From RGIG8767 sp964386235 (GTDB lineage Bacteria > Bacillota > Clostridia > Lachnospirales > Lachnospiraceae): DNA of 24,310 nt. Below the pieces are notes generated by a model. It was given only the letters and a program-made list of their open reading frames with translations, was not told the origin of the DNA and did not search any database. Of the stretch, positions 7,726 to 15,076 are shown in pieces. Each line of letters starts with the position of its first letter. The first letter of the stretch is position 1. Location: assembly GCA_964386235.1 (NCBI GenBank), contig CAYLSH010000020.1:1-24310 (forward strand). The letters run 5' to 3'. The translations under genes were made by a program, and so were the position numbers.

Positions 7726-8220
7726 ATGGGAATGAATTTGGAAGAACAGATCGTTTCAAGAATGGCAGAAAAGAAATTGACGCTCAGCGCAGCCGAATCC
7801 TGTACGGGAGGGATGTTTTCTGCCCGCATCATCAATGTATCGGGGGCTTCCGATGTGTATGAAGCCGGATTTGTGACCTATGCAAACCGGGCAAAACACG
7901 AACTGATCGGAGTAAAAAAGAAAACCCTGAAAGAATATGGTGCTGTCAGCAGACAGACGGCAAAAGAGATGGTGAAGGGAACCTTAAAGGCATCCGGCGC
8001 GGATTATGCGGTGGCAATCACGGGGATTGCCGGACCGGGCGGCGGTACGGAACAAAAGCCCGTCGGGCTGGTGTATATCGGATGCGGAAGGAAACACCAT
8101 ATTGTGGTAAAAGAGTACCGATTTGACGGGGACAGAATGGGAAACAGACAGGCAAGCGTTCAGGCAGCCATGGAACTTTTGTGGGAAATGCTGACAAAAA
8201 AAGAGGAAGAAAGAAGGTAG
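7726..8220 (+). CDS. pncC: Stand-alone CinA C-terminal domain, nicotinamide-nucleotide amidase
   Basis: Converts nicotinamide mononucleotide to nicotinate mononucleotide in pyridine nucleotide salvage. The protein has 164 residues and corresponds only to the C-terminal CinA domain; the N-terminal MoaB-like domain of full-length CinA is absent. Visible motifs are AAESCTGGM (catalytic Ser at about 25), VTYANRAKHELIGV with the conserved Lys region, and GIAGPGGGTEQKPVGLVYIG. I chose the ATG at 7726 because AGGGAT lies about 8 nt upstream; the ATG at 7702 overlaps the pgsA end and has no ribosome binding site. Whether it acts in competence, as CinA does in some bacteria, cannot be told from sequence. 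Confidence 0.9.
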   Translation: MGMNLEEQIVSRMAEKKLTLSAAESCTGGMFSARIINVSGASDVYEAGFVTYANRAKHELIGVKKKTLKEYGAVSRQTAKEMVKGTLKASGADYAVAITGIAGPGGGTEQKPVGLVYIGCGRKHHIVVKEYRFDGDRMGNRQASVQAAMELLWEMLTKKEEERR

Positions 8221-8228
8221 GGGATTCG

Positions 8229-9335
8229 ATGGAAGATTATTATAAGGAAAACGCAGAGGAAAGTATTGTTGAAAATACAGTAGAAAGCACGGATGAAAAT
8301 CCTTATAAAGTTCATATGAATAATTCACCGTATTCCCCTTTGTATATACCGGAGCAGAATAAGAAAAATAACCGGATTACGATTGTACTGGTGGGAATCC
8401 TGCTGTTTTGCCTGATTATCGGTATGATATTAGCAGTGGCAAAACTGGTGCAGGAAGCAGAAAAAGAGGTGGCTGCCAATCTTCCGGCATGGAAAGAGAG
8501 TTTTCAATCCTTTCAGGAGGAACTGAAGAGGGAATTACAGGAACCGTACGCTAAGAAACCGGAAACGGATGTGTATATTCCGCAGGAAGAATATGGCTAC
8601 AAAGAAGAAATTCCTTATATTCCGCAGGAAGAATATGGCTACAAAGAAGAAATTCCTTATACTCCGCAGGAAGAATACGGATATGATGAGGATAAAAAGC
8701 CCTATGTTCCGCAGGCAGAGGATGAGTATTATGTGGAACTTGCGGATGCAATCCGGGATGATCTTTCTTATAAGGTAACTAAAACGGATTACAGTTACAG
8801 CGATGAAACAGGCGGTGTACTTGTTTACGTGGAATATCCCCGGGTAAGCGGTACGGGATTTGATGATAAATTCAATGAGATATTGGAAACGTCTGCCATG
8901 TATTATGCAAAGGAACTTGGCGCAGGCAATGTTTTTGACAGTATCGTGATTGTTATGGCATATATAACCTATATGGATGAGAATACATTGTCCGTGGTAC
9001 TGGATGAAACGTATTCAGATGGTAACTGGTACTCGCAGTCGGATCTGTACTGCCTTAACTTTGATATAAAAACCGGGACCTGTCGTTATAACACCGAGAT
9101 CATACAGCCGTCCGCTGCACTCGTACAGGCTTTCCGGGATATGTCCGAATATCAGAACGGAACCGTCGAGAATCTGGATAGGATGTCCGATGAAGAAATC
9201 CTTTCGTATTTTTCGGATGAAGATTCCCTGATCCTGTTTTATACGCCGGTCGGACTGGAAATCGGATTGAACTATGAGGAGGGCTGGATCACGGCAACCT
9301 TAAAAGAATATGAGCAATATTTAAACAGACTGTAA
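8229..9335 (+). CDS. Membrane-anchored extracytoplasmic protein of unknown function with tandem repeat
   Basis: I do not recognise a specific function. The protein has 368 residues: a short acidic cytoplasmic N-terminus (1-48), one transmembrane segment (about 50-74, no cleavage site seen), an acidic helical stretch (75-110), and a Tyr/Glu/Pro repeat. The repeat units are YIPQEEYGYKEEIP at 116-129 and 130-143, a diverged copy at 144-158, and YVPQAEDEY. The C-terminal domain (about 168-368) resembles DUF3298/RsiV-PdaC-type domains in its pattern (VLVYVEYPRVSG, FNEILETSAMYYAKEL, FDIKTG), but this is a weak guess. The ATG at 8229 is 8 nt after pncC with AAGGTAGGGG upstream, so it is probably cotranscribed with rimO-pgsA-pncC. 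Confidence 0.8.
   Translation: MEDYYKENAEESIVENTVESTDENPYKVHMNNSPYSPLYIPEQNKKNNRITIVLVGILLFCLIIGMILAVAKLVQEAEKEVAANLPAWKESFQSFQEELKRELQEPYAKKPETDVYIPQEEYGYKEEIPYIPQEEYGYKEEIPYTPQEEYGYDEDKKPYVPQAEDEYYVELADAIRDDLSYKVTKTDYSYSDETGGVLVYVEYPRVSGTGFDDKFNEILETSAMYYAKELGAGNVFDSIVIVMAYITYMDENTLSVVLDETYSDGNWYSQSDLYCLNFDIKTGTCRYNTEIIQPSAALVQAFRDMSEYQNGTVENLDRMSDEEILSYFSDEDSLILFYTPVGLEIGLNYEEGWITATLKEYEQYLNRL
8574..8699 (+). repeat. 42-bp in-frame tandem repeat
   Basis: Two identical 42-bp units (8574-8615 and 8616-8657) are followed by a diverged third (8658-8699). Base identity of the first two copies, including synonymous positions, points to recent duplication by slippage or unequal crossing-over. 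The copy number may vary between strains. Confidence 0.9.
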
Positions 9336-9350
9336 AATCAGAACAGGATG

Positions 9351-9359
9351 TGTTATAAT
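9351..9359 (+). promoter_or_regulatory. Possible upstream extended -10 promoter of recA
   Basis: TGTTATAAT fits an extended -10 (TGnTATAAT) about 75 nt upstream of the main recA promoter, without a clear -35. It could give LexA-independent basal recA transcription. Confidence 0.35.
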
Positions 9360-9404
9360 CGGAGCACATATATTGAAGATTCTGTCCATATCGTAATCTT
9401 GTAG

Positions 9405-9433
9405 TTGACAAAAACGAACATATGTTTTAAACT
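9405..9433 (+). promoter_or_regulatory. recA sigma-A promoter
   Basis: TTGACA (9405-9410), a 17-nt spacer and TAAACT (9428-9433). The spacer is almost filled by a LexA box, so LexA and RNA polymerase should compete directly. Confidence 0.8.
9415..9428 (+). promoter_or_regulatory. LexA (DinR) box 1 in recA promoter spacer
   Basis: CGAACATATGTTTT matches the Gram-positive SOS box CGAACRNRYGTTYC at 13 of 14 positions and lies between the -35 and -10 of recA. Confidence 0.85.
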
Positions 9434-9439
9434 GTCCTT

Positions 9440-9453
9440 AGAACATTTGTTCT
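9440..9453 (+). promoter_or_regulatory. LexA (DinR) box 2 at the recA transcription start
   Basis: The core GAACATTTGTTC (9441-9452) has perfect GAAC/GTTC half-sites. It is centred about 25 nt downstream of box 1 (two to three helical turns) and overlaps the predicted transcription start. Confidence 0.75.
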
Positions 9454-9470
9454 GATAAAGGAGAGCAAAC

Positions 9471-10529
9471 ATGGAAAGAGAAGATAAGTTAAAAGCATTG
9501 GATGCCGCATTGGCACAGATTGAGAGACAGTACGGAAAGGGTGCCGTTATGAAACTGGGAGATCCTTCCAGTCAGATGAATGTGGAGACGACACCGACCG
9601 GGGCACTCAGCCTTGACATTGCACTTGGTCTGGGCGGTATTCCCAAGGGACGTATTATAGAGATCTATGGACCGGAGTCCAGTGGTAAGACCACAGTTAC
9701 CCTTCATATGATCGCAGAAGTACAAAAGAGGGGCGGAATTGCAGGATTTATTGATGCAGAACATGCCTTAGACCCGGTATATGCCAGAAATATTGGCGTG
9801 GATATTGACAATTTATACATATCCCAGCCGGACAATGGAGAACAGGCACTGGAGATCACAGAGACCATGGTGCGTTCCGGCGCAGTGGATATCGTAGTAG
9901 TGGACTCCGTTGCAGCACTGGTTCCCAAGGCTGAGATTGATGGAGATATGGGAGATTCCCATGTCGGCCTGCAGGCACGTCTGATGTCACAGGCACTTCG
10001 TAAACTGACTGCCGTAATCAGCAAGTCCAATTGTACGGTTATTTTTATCAACCAGCTTCGTGAGAAAGTGGGTGTTATGTTTGGTAATCCGGAGACAACA
10101 ACGGGTGGACGTGCGCTCAAGTTTTACTCTTCCGTCAGACTGGATGTGCGCAGGATCGAATCCCTGAAGCAGGCAGGAGAAGTCATCGGTAACCGTACAC
10201 GTGTCAAAGTCGTTAAGAACAAGATTGCACCACCGTTTAAAGAGGCCGAATTTGATATTATGTTTGGTCAGGGAATATCCAAGGTGGGCGATATTCTGGA
10301 TTTGGCAGCCGAACTGAGTATTATTGTTAAGAGTGGAGCATGGTATGCGTATGAGGGCAATAAGATCGGTCAGGGTCGTGAGAATGCCAAGATTTATTTA
10401 AAAGAACATCCGGAAGTATGTTCCGAAGTAGAACAGAAGGTAAGGGTACATTATGGATTTGAGCAGGCAGCTTCCACAGCAGAAGCAGTATCCGATACCG
10501 GAAAGAACAAAAAAGAAACAGAAGCATAA
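9471..10529 (+). CDS. recA: Recombinase RecA
   Basis: Forms filaments on single-stranded DNA, drives strand exchange, and triggers LexA self-cleavage. The protein has 352 residues, a normal length. The Walker A motif GPESSGKTT is at residues 67-75; VVVDSVAALVPKAEIDGDMGDSHVG (split here as VVVDSVAALVP and EIDGDMGDSHVG) gives Walker B and loop L1, and NQLREKVGVMFGNPETTTGGRALKF covers loop L2, of which NPETTTGGRALKF is diagnostic. The C-terminal tail is charged. AAAGGAG lies 8 nt before the ATG. Two LexA boxes at the promoter predict SOS induction. recX follows after 14 nt. Confidence 0.98.
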   Translation: MEREDKLKALDAALAQIERQYGKGAVMKLGDPSSQMNVETTPTGALSLDIALGLGGIPKGRIIEIYGPESSGKTTVTLHMIAEVQKRGGIAGFIDAEHALDPVYARNIGVDIDNLYISQPDNGEQALEITETMVRSGAVDIVVVDSVAALVPKAEIDGDMGDSHVGLQARLMSQALRKLTAVISKSNCTVIFINQLREKVGVMFGNPETTTGGRALKFYSSVRLDVRRIESLKQAGEVIGNRTRVKVVKNKIAPPFKEAEFDIMFGQGISKVGDILDLAAELSIIVKSGAWYAYEGNKIGQGRENAKIYLKEHPEVCSEVEQKVRVHYGFEQAASTAEAVSDTGKNKKETEA

Positions 10530-10543
10530 AGTGGAGAACACAT

Positions 10544-11164
10544 ATGGTTGTTACGGATATTATAGAAGTGACAAAAGCTAGGAGCAGAGTGTTTCTGGAT
10601 GGAGAATTCGCCTTTGTATTATACAAAGGCGAATTGCGCTTATATCAGCTACAAAAAGGTGGCGAGGTATCAAAGGAAGTTGCAGACGAGATTGTAAATA
10701 CCCTGCTTCCTAAGAGGGCCAAGAAACGAAGTCTGATGCTTTTACAAAAAAAGGACTATACGGAGACGGAATTAAGGCGCAAACTGTCAGAGGGAGAATA
10801 CCCTTTGGAAGTAATCGACCAGGCGATCGCCTATGTAAAATCTTTTCACTATGTTGATGATGAGAGATATTGCAGAAACTATATCACCTGTTATTCTTCT
10901 AAATGGAGCAAACAGCAGATCACGGCCAAACTAAGCGTAAAGGGCATTGACCGGAAGATGACACACGCCATATACGAAGAATTGCTCCGGGATGGTTCCT
11001 TATCCTGCCGGGAAGAAGAACTGATCCGGGATATATTACGCAAGAAACATTACGATCCTTCCAACGCAGATCCCAGGCAACGCCAGGCATTGTACCGGCA
11101 TTTACTTTATAAGGGATTTTCTATGGATCGTATACAATCTGTTTTGGGAGAATGGGAATCGTAG
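10544..11164 (+). CDS. recX: RecA regulator RecX
   Basis: RecX binds RecA filaments and limits their activity. The protein has 206 residues, with the helical three-repeat pattern of the family: RRKLSEGEYPLEVIDQAIAYVKSFHYVDDERYCRNYI, of which the LSEGEYPLEVIDQAIAYVKS part marks the first repeat, and KQQITAKLSVKGI the second. The N-terminal beta segment (MVVTDIIEVTKARSRVFLDG) is typical of Firmicutes RecX. The ATG at 10544 is 14 nt after recA, so it is expected to be cotranscribed from the SOS promoter. Codons 21-31 contain a perfect 15-1-15 palindrome. The ribosome binding site (GTGGAG) is only moderate. Confidence 0.92.
   Translation: MVVTDIIEVTKARSRVFLDGEFAFVLYKGELRLYQLQKGGEVSKEVADEIVNTLLPKRAKKRSLMLLQKKDYTETELRRKLSEGEYPLEVIDQAIAYVKSFHYVDDERYCRNYITCYSSKWSKQQITAKLSVKGIDRKMTHAIYEELLRDGSLSCREEELIRDILRKKHYDPSNADPRQRQALYRHLLYKGFSMDRIQSVLGEWES
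10605..10635. repeat. Perfect 31-bp palindrome (15-1-15) inside recX
   Basis: AATTCGCCTTTGTAT (10605-10619), one T, then its exact reverse complement (10621-10635). It starts 61 nt after the recX ATG and encodes EFAFVLYKGEL. In RNA it makes a 12-13 bp stem closed by a very small loop. No T run follows. Confidence 0.95.
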
Positions 11165-11191
11165 TTTTTGTCAGTAAGATCATTTCACTAC

Positions 11192-11220
11192 TTGACATAA
11201 CGTGGTTTAGCGTATAGAAT
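11192..11220 (+). promoter_or_regulatory. Sigma-A promoter for rny
   Basis: TTGACA (11192-11197), a 17-nt spacer and TAGAAT (11215-11220), about 120 nt upstream of the rny start. A second TAGAAT at 11231-11236 has no matching -35. The long AU-rich leader has T-rich tract 11267-11278. Confidence 0.75.
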
Positions 11221-11348
11221 TGAACTGTTGTAGAATGCTTAGTCAAATGTTAGTTATGTCTGGATTTTATTTTTTTAGTCCGGTTACATACATTTAGCTT
11301 AAGGCAATATAAGTACAATGAAAATCTAATAAGGAGGTGCTCCTGTAC

Positions 11349-12896
11349 ATGCTTGGAATTATTATAGCTGTATTGGTGACGCTCGTTATTGCGGTTCCGG
11401 TTTCTTCTGTTGTGACATCCAATGTCCAGAAGAAGTCTGCTAACTCCAAGATTGGGAATGCAGAAGAAAAGGCAAGAGAGATTATCGATGAAGCCTTAAC
11501 GACTGCAGAGGCAAAGAAGCGTGAAGGTGTCCTTGAGATTAAAGAAGAGTCCATTCGTGCAAAGAATGAACTTGACAAGGAGATCAAAGAACGCAGAGCC
11601 GAGATCCAGAAGAATGAGAGAAGAATTCAGCAGAAAGAAGAAAACATCGACCGTAAATCTGACGCCATCGAAAAAAAGGAAGCAAGTCTGAATGCAAGGG
11701 AAGAAGAACTCAACAAACAAAAAGAGTCCATTGCCAGACTGAATGAAGAACGCGTACAGGAACTCGAACGAATCTCTGGTTTAACCTCCGATCAGGCAAA
11801 AGATTACTTATTGAAAATTGTTGAAGATGAAGTGAAACATGAAACGGCAATCATGGTCAAGGAACTTGAGAGCCGTGCTAAGGAAGAAGCAGATAAGAAA
11901 GCAAAGGAATATGTGGTAAGTGCCATCCAAAGATGCGCTGCCGACCATGTTTCCGAGACAACGGTTTCTGTTGTGCAGCTTCCGAATGATGAGATGAAAG
12001 GCAGAATCATTGGTAGGGAAGGTAGAAATATCCGTACCATCGAGACTCTTACAGGTGTAGATCTGATCATCGATGATACACCGGAAGCAGTTATCCTTTC
12101 TACATTCGATCCTATTCGTCGTGAAGTAGCCCGTATTGCGTTAGAAAAATTGATCGTGGACGGACGTATTCATCCGGCAAGAATCGAAGAAATGGTAGAA
12201 AAGGCACAGAAGGAAGTCGAGACTATGATTAAAGAAGAGGGTGAGTCTGCCGTACTTGAAGTTGGAGTACATGGTATTCATCCCGAATTAGTCCGCTTAC
12301 TTGGTAAGATGAAGTTTAGAACCAGTTATGGTCAGAACGCCTTAAAGCACTCCATTGAAGTGGCTCATTTATCAGGGCTGCTTGCATCCGAGATGGGTCT
12401 GGATGTGCGTATGGCTAAGAGAGCCGGCTTGTTACATGATATCGGTAAAGCCGTTAATCATGAGATGGAAGGCTCCCATATCCAGTTAGGCGTAGAATTA
12501 TGTAAGAAATACAAAGAATCCCATTTAGTAATAAATGCGGTTGAATCCCATCATGGTGATGTGGAACCTACTTCCTTGATAGCCTGTATTGTACAGGCTG
12601 CGGATACAATCTCTGCAGCCAGACCGGGCGCAAGACGTGAGACACTGGAAGCTTACACCAGTCGTCTTCGTCAGTTAGAAGAAATCACAAACAATTTCAA
12701 AGGTGTTGATAAGTCTTTTGCTATTCAGGCAGGACGTGAGATTCGTGTAATGGTAGTTCCGGAACAGATTAACGATGCTGACATGGTATTACTTGCCCGC
12801 GACATTTCCAAACAGATTGAAGCTGAATTGGAATATCCCGGACAGATCAAAGTAAACGTGATCCGTGAAAGCCGCGTAATCGATTATGCGAAATAA
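11349..12896 (+). CDS. rny: Ribonuclease Y
   Basis: Membrane-bound endoribonuclease that starts bulk mRNA decay in Firmicutes. The protein has 515 residues. It has an N-terminal transmembrane anchor (about 2-22), a long charged coiled coil (about 30-160), a KH RNA-binding domain with MKGRIIGREGRNIRTIETL, and an HD catalytic domain with HSIEVAHLSGLLASEMG and LLHDIGKAVNHE. The ATG at 11349 gives the family N-terminus; a strong AAGGAGG (11331-11337) is 11 nt upstream, slightly far, so GTG 11337 or CTG 11343 cannot be excluded. It has its own promoter and a strong terminator, so it is probably a single-gene unit downstream of recA-recX, a common clostridial order. Confidence 0.95.
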   Translation: MLGIIIAVLVTLVIAVPVSSVVTSNVQKKSANSKIGNAEEKAREIIDEALTTAEAKKREGVLEIKEESIRAKNELDKEIKERRAEIQKNERRIQQKEENIDRKSDAIEKKEASLNAREEELNKQKESIARLNEERVQELERISGLTSDQAKDYLLKIVEDEVKHETAIMVKELESRAKEEADKKAKEYVVSAIQRCAADHVSETTVSVVQLPNDEMKGRIIGREGRNIRTIETLTGVDLIIDDTPEAVILSTFDPIRREVARIALEKLIVDGRIHPARIEEMVEKAQKEVETMIKEEGESAVLEVGVHGIHPELVRLLGKMKFRTSYGQNALKHSIEVAHLSGLLASEMGLDVRMAKRAGLLHDIGKAVNHEMEGSHIQLGVELCKKYKESHLVINAVESHHGDVEPTSLIACIVQAADTISAARPGARRETLEAYTSRLRQLEEITNNFKGVDKSFAIQAGREIRVMVVPEQINDADMVLLARDISKQIEAELEYPGQIKVNVIRESRVIDYAK

Positions 12897-12923
12897 GTTA
12901 TTACTTTAATGACAAACACAGAA

Positions 12924-12958
12924 GAGTCTAGAAAACAATGATTTTCTAGGCTCTTTTT
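12924..12958 (+). terminator. Intrinsic terminator after rny
   Basis: A 12-bp stem (12924-12935 with 12942-12953, one G-T wobble) with a 6-nt loop and a T-rich run (12954-12958 and beyond). The A-rich left flank is not strong enough to argue for two-way activity. Confidence 0.9.
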
Positions 12959-13022
12959 AACTTTATTTATTTTTTTGTACTGTATTTGCGTGCCTGATTC
13001 TCAGAATTTTAAAAAACAGGGA

Positions 13023-13050
13023 TTGACAAAGCCCGCTATTCTAGTAAAAT
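13023..13050 (+). promoter_or_regulatory. Sigma-A promoter for the aminotransferase gene
   Basis: TTGACA (13023-13028), a 16-nt spacer and TAAAAT (13045-13050), about 80 nt upstream of the start codon. The leader has a short direct repeat (TACGATTA/TACGATTG near 13071-13086) with no clear function. Confidence 0.7.
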
Positions 13051-13131
13051 ATCAGTAATGCATGATTGTATACGATTATACGATTGTGTATTTTGAGGAG
13101 TAAAATAAGAAGAATAAGGACGGGACATACT

Positions 13132-14418
13132 ATGAAAGCATACAAGAATCTCAGCAAAGAAGAATTACAGGCATTACTTGCACAATTAGAGGCTGCTTTT
13201 GAAGATGCCAGAGGAAAAGGTCTGAATCTGAATATGGCAAGAGGCAAGCCATCGGTTGCACAGTTAAATATGTGCACGGAAGTAGTAGCAGAATTGAATA
13301 CCGTTTCCGATTATATTACGGAAAGTGGCGTTGACTGCCGTAACTATGGAGAATTAACCGGTATTTATGAAGCTAAGAAGTTGATGGGTGACCTTTTAGG
13401 GGTTTGTGCAGAACAGGTGATCGTTTGTGGCAACTCTTCTTTGAACATTATGTATGACACAATTTCCCGTTCCGTTGTGTTTGGCGTAAACGGTGGCACA
13501 CCATGGTCCAAACTGGATAAAGTTAAATTCTTATGCCCGGTTCCGGGATACGATCGTCATTTTGCGATTACGGAACTTTTTGGCATTGAAATGATCAATA
13601 TTCCGATGACACAGGATGGTCCGGATATGGATCTGGTCAGAAAATACGTGGAAAATGATGAGGCAGTAAAAGGTATCTGGTGCGTGCCTAAGTATTCCAA
13701 TCCATCCGGCGTAACCTATTCGGATGAGACCGTAAGGGCATTTGCGGCGTTAAAACCGGCTGCAAAAGATTTCCGTATTTTCTGGGATAATGCTTATGTG
13801 GTACATGATCTGTACGAGGATAGAAAAGATCACTTAGTAGAGATTCTTTCTGCCTGCAAAGAAGCCGGCAATGAAGATATGGTGTATGAATTCTGTTCCA
13901 CTTCCAAGATTACCTTTGCAGGTGCCGGAATTGCAGCAGTGGCATCCAGTGTTGCCAACTTAGAATGGATGAAAAAGACATTGACGATCCAGACCATCAG
14001 TTATGATAAGATCAATCAGCTGCGTCACGTACGTTTCTTTGACGGCAAAGTGGAAGGCATTTATGAGCGTATGAGCAAACAGGCGGAGTTCATGCGTCCC
14101 AAATTTGATGCGATCTTAGAGCGATTTGATAAAGAACTCGAAGGGCTTGAGATTGGTACCTGGTCCCGTCCAAATGGTGGTTATTTTATCTCTTTTGAAG
14201 CCATGGAAGGCTGCGCAAAAGAAATTGTGGCAAAATGTAAGGAAGCCGGTGTGACGCTGACAGGAGCCGGTGCCACATACCCTTATGGAAAGGATCCCAA
14301 AGACTCCAATATCCGTATCGCACCATCCTATCCGGAACTGGATGAACTTGTGGAAGCATGTGAGATCTTTATCCTCTGTGTAAAACTGGTTAGTGTAAAG
14401 AAATTATTAAACAAGTAG
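13132..14418 (+). CDS. PLP-dependent aminotransferase, probable aspartate aminotransferase (Aminotran_MocR/AspT-like)
   Basis: Fold-type I PLP enzyme; the closest family I recognise is the group with Corynebacterium AspT (Pfam Aminotran_MocR), likely aspartate/2-oxoglutarate transamination, but the substrate is inferred. The protein has 428 residues from the ATG at 13132. Its N-terminus LNLNMARGKPSVAQLNM is typical. Cofactor contacts visible include CGNSSLNIMYD (about 99-109), DNAYVVHDLY (D219, Y222) and the Schiff-base lysine K259 in CSTSKITFAG; the substrate-carboxylate Arg should be in SNIRIAPSYP. An in-frame upstream ATG at 13066 lies close to the predicted transcription start and has no ribosome binding site. 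The NUDIX gene follows closely. Confidence 0.88.
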   Translation: MKAYKNLSKEELQALLAQLEAAFEDARGKGLNLNMARGKPSVAQLNMCTEVVAELNTVSDYITESGVDCRNYGELTGIYEAKKLMGDLLGVCAEQVIVCGNSSLNIMYDTISRSVVFGVNGGTPWSKLDKVKFLCPVPGYDRHFAITELFGIEMINIPMTQDGPDMDLVRKYVENDEAVKGIWCVPKYSNPSGVTYSDETVRAFAALKPAAKDFRIFWDNAYVVHDLYEDRKDHLVEILSACKEAGNEDMVYEFCSTSKITFAGAGIAAVASSVANLEWMKKTLTIQTISYDKINQLRHVRFFDGKVEGIYERMSKQAEFMRPKFDAILERFDKELEGLEIGTWSRPNGGYFISFEAMEGCAKEIVAKCKEAGVTLTGAGATYPYGKDPKDSNIRIAPSYPELDELVEACEIFILCVKLVSVKKLLNK

Positions 14419-14437
14419 AATGCGGGGCAGGACCGGT

Positions 14438-14977
14438 ATGGTAAAAGGATATAAAAGGGTAAACAGGGAACTGGTCGCGAAAGGTGCGATCATTGATTAC
14501 TATCAGGATACGATGGAGATTCCCAATGGAAGTACGGCAAAATGGGATTTTATCAAACACAAAGGTGCGGCAGCCTGCGTAGCAGTCAAACCCAACGGCA
14601 ATCTGATTATGGTGCGTCAGTATCGAAACGCATTGGAACGGGAGACCATTGAGATTCCGGCAGGCGGTATCAATCCGGGCGAGGATATGCGCAGTGCGGC
14701 ATTGCGCGAATTGGAAGAAGAGACGGGATATCGTGCCGGCAGGTTTGAATTCCTATTATCCATCCGTACCACGGTGGCCTTTTGCAATGAAAAGATTGAT
14801 ATTTATTTGGCAGAAGATTTACAGGAAGGCACCCAGCATCTGGATGAGGATGAGTACTTAGAAATCGTGGAATATCCGCTTTCCGAACTGCTTTCGATGA
14901 TTGACAAAGGAATCATTGAAGATTCTAAGACCATATGCGCATTACTTGCGTATCAAAGGAAGATCATGCAAAAATAG
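14438..14977 (+). CDS. nudF: NUDIX hydrolase, ADP-ribose pyrophosphatase type
   Basis: Hydrolyses nucleoside diphosphate sugars such as ADP-ribose. The protein has 179 residues. The Nudix box G-x5-E-x7-REU-x-EE-x-GU is complete in GGINPGEDMRSAALRELEEE plus TGY. IEIPAGGI before the box and the overall length fit NudF/YqkG. I chose the ATG at 14438, with GGGGCAGG upstream; an ATG at 14420 is also possible. It lies 19 nt after the aminotransferase stop and is probably cotranscribed. In Bacillus, nudF lies in the same neighbourhood as spoIIM and xerD (ripX), which agrees with the genes downstream here. Confidence 0.9.
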   Translation: MVKGYKRVNRELVAKGAIIDYYQDTMEIPNGSTAKWDFIKHKGAAACVAVKPNGNLIMVRQYRNALERETIEIPAGGINPGEDMRSAALRELEEETGYRAGRFEFLLSIRTTVAFCNEKIDIYLAEDLQEGTQHLDEDEYLEIVEYPLSELLSMIDKGIIEDSKTICALLAYQRKIMQK

Positions 14978-15013
14978 AATTGTGAAATCTGTGTGAAATA
15001 TCCGCAGAAATGC

Positions 15014-15042
15014 TTGCACTCTGATTTATTTTACGGCATACT
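15014..15042 (+). promoter_or_regulatory. Possible promoter for the lipoprotein gene
   Basis: TTGCAC (15014-15019), a 17-nt spacer and CATACT (15037-15042), 35 nt before the start codon. This is a moderate match. Confidence 0.4.
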
Positions 15043-15076
15043 TAATGAAAATTATTTGATAATTGTGAGGTTGAGT

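Noticed and set aside
11194..11260. 8-bp inverted repeat GACATAAC/GTTATGTC in the rny leader as an operator or riboswitch
   Set aside because: The arms are 51 nt apart and one overlaps the -35; no known riboswitch pattern, and the length is compatible with chance.
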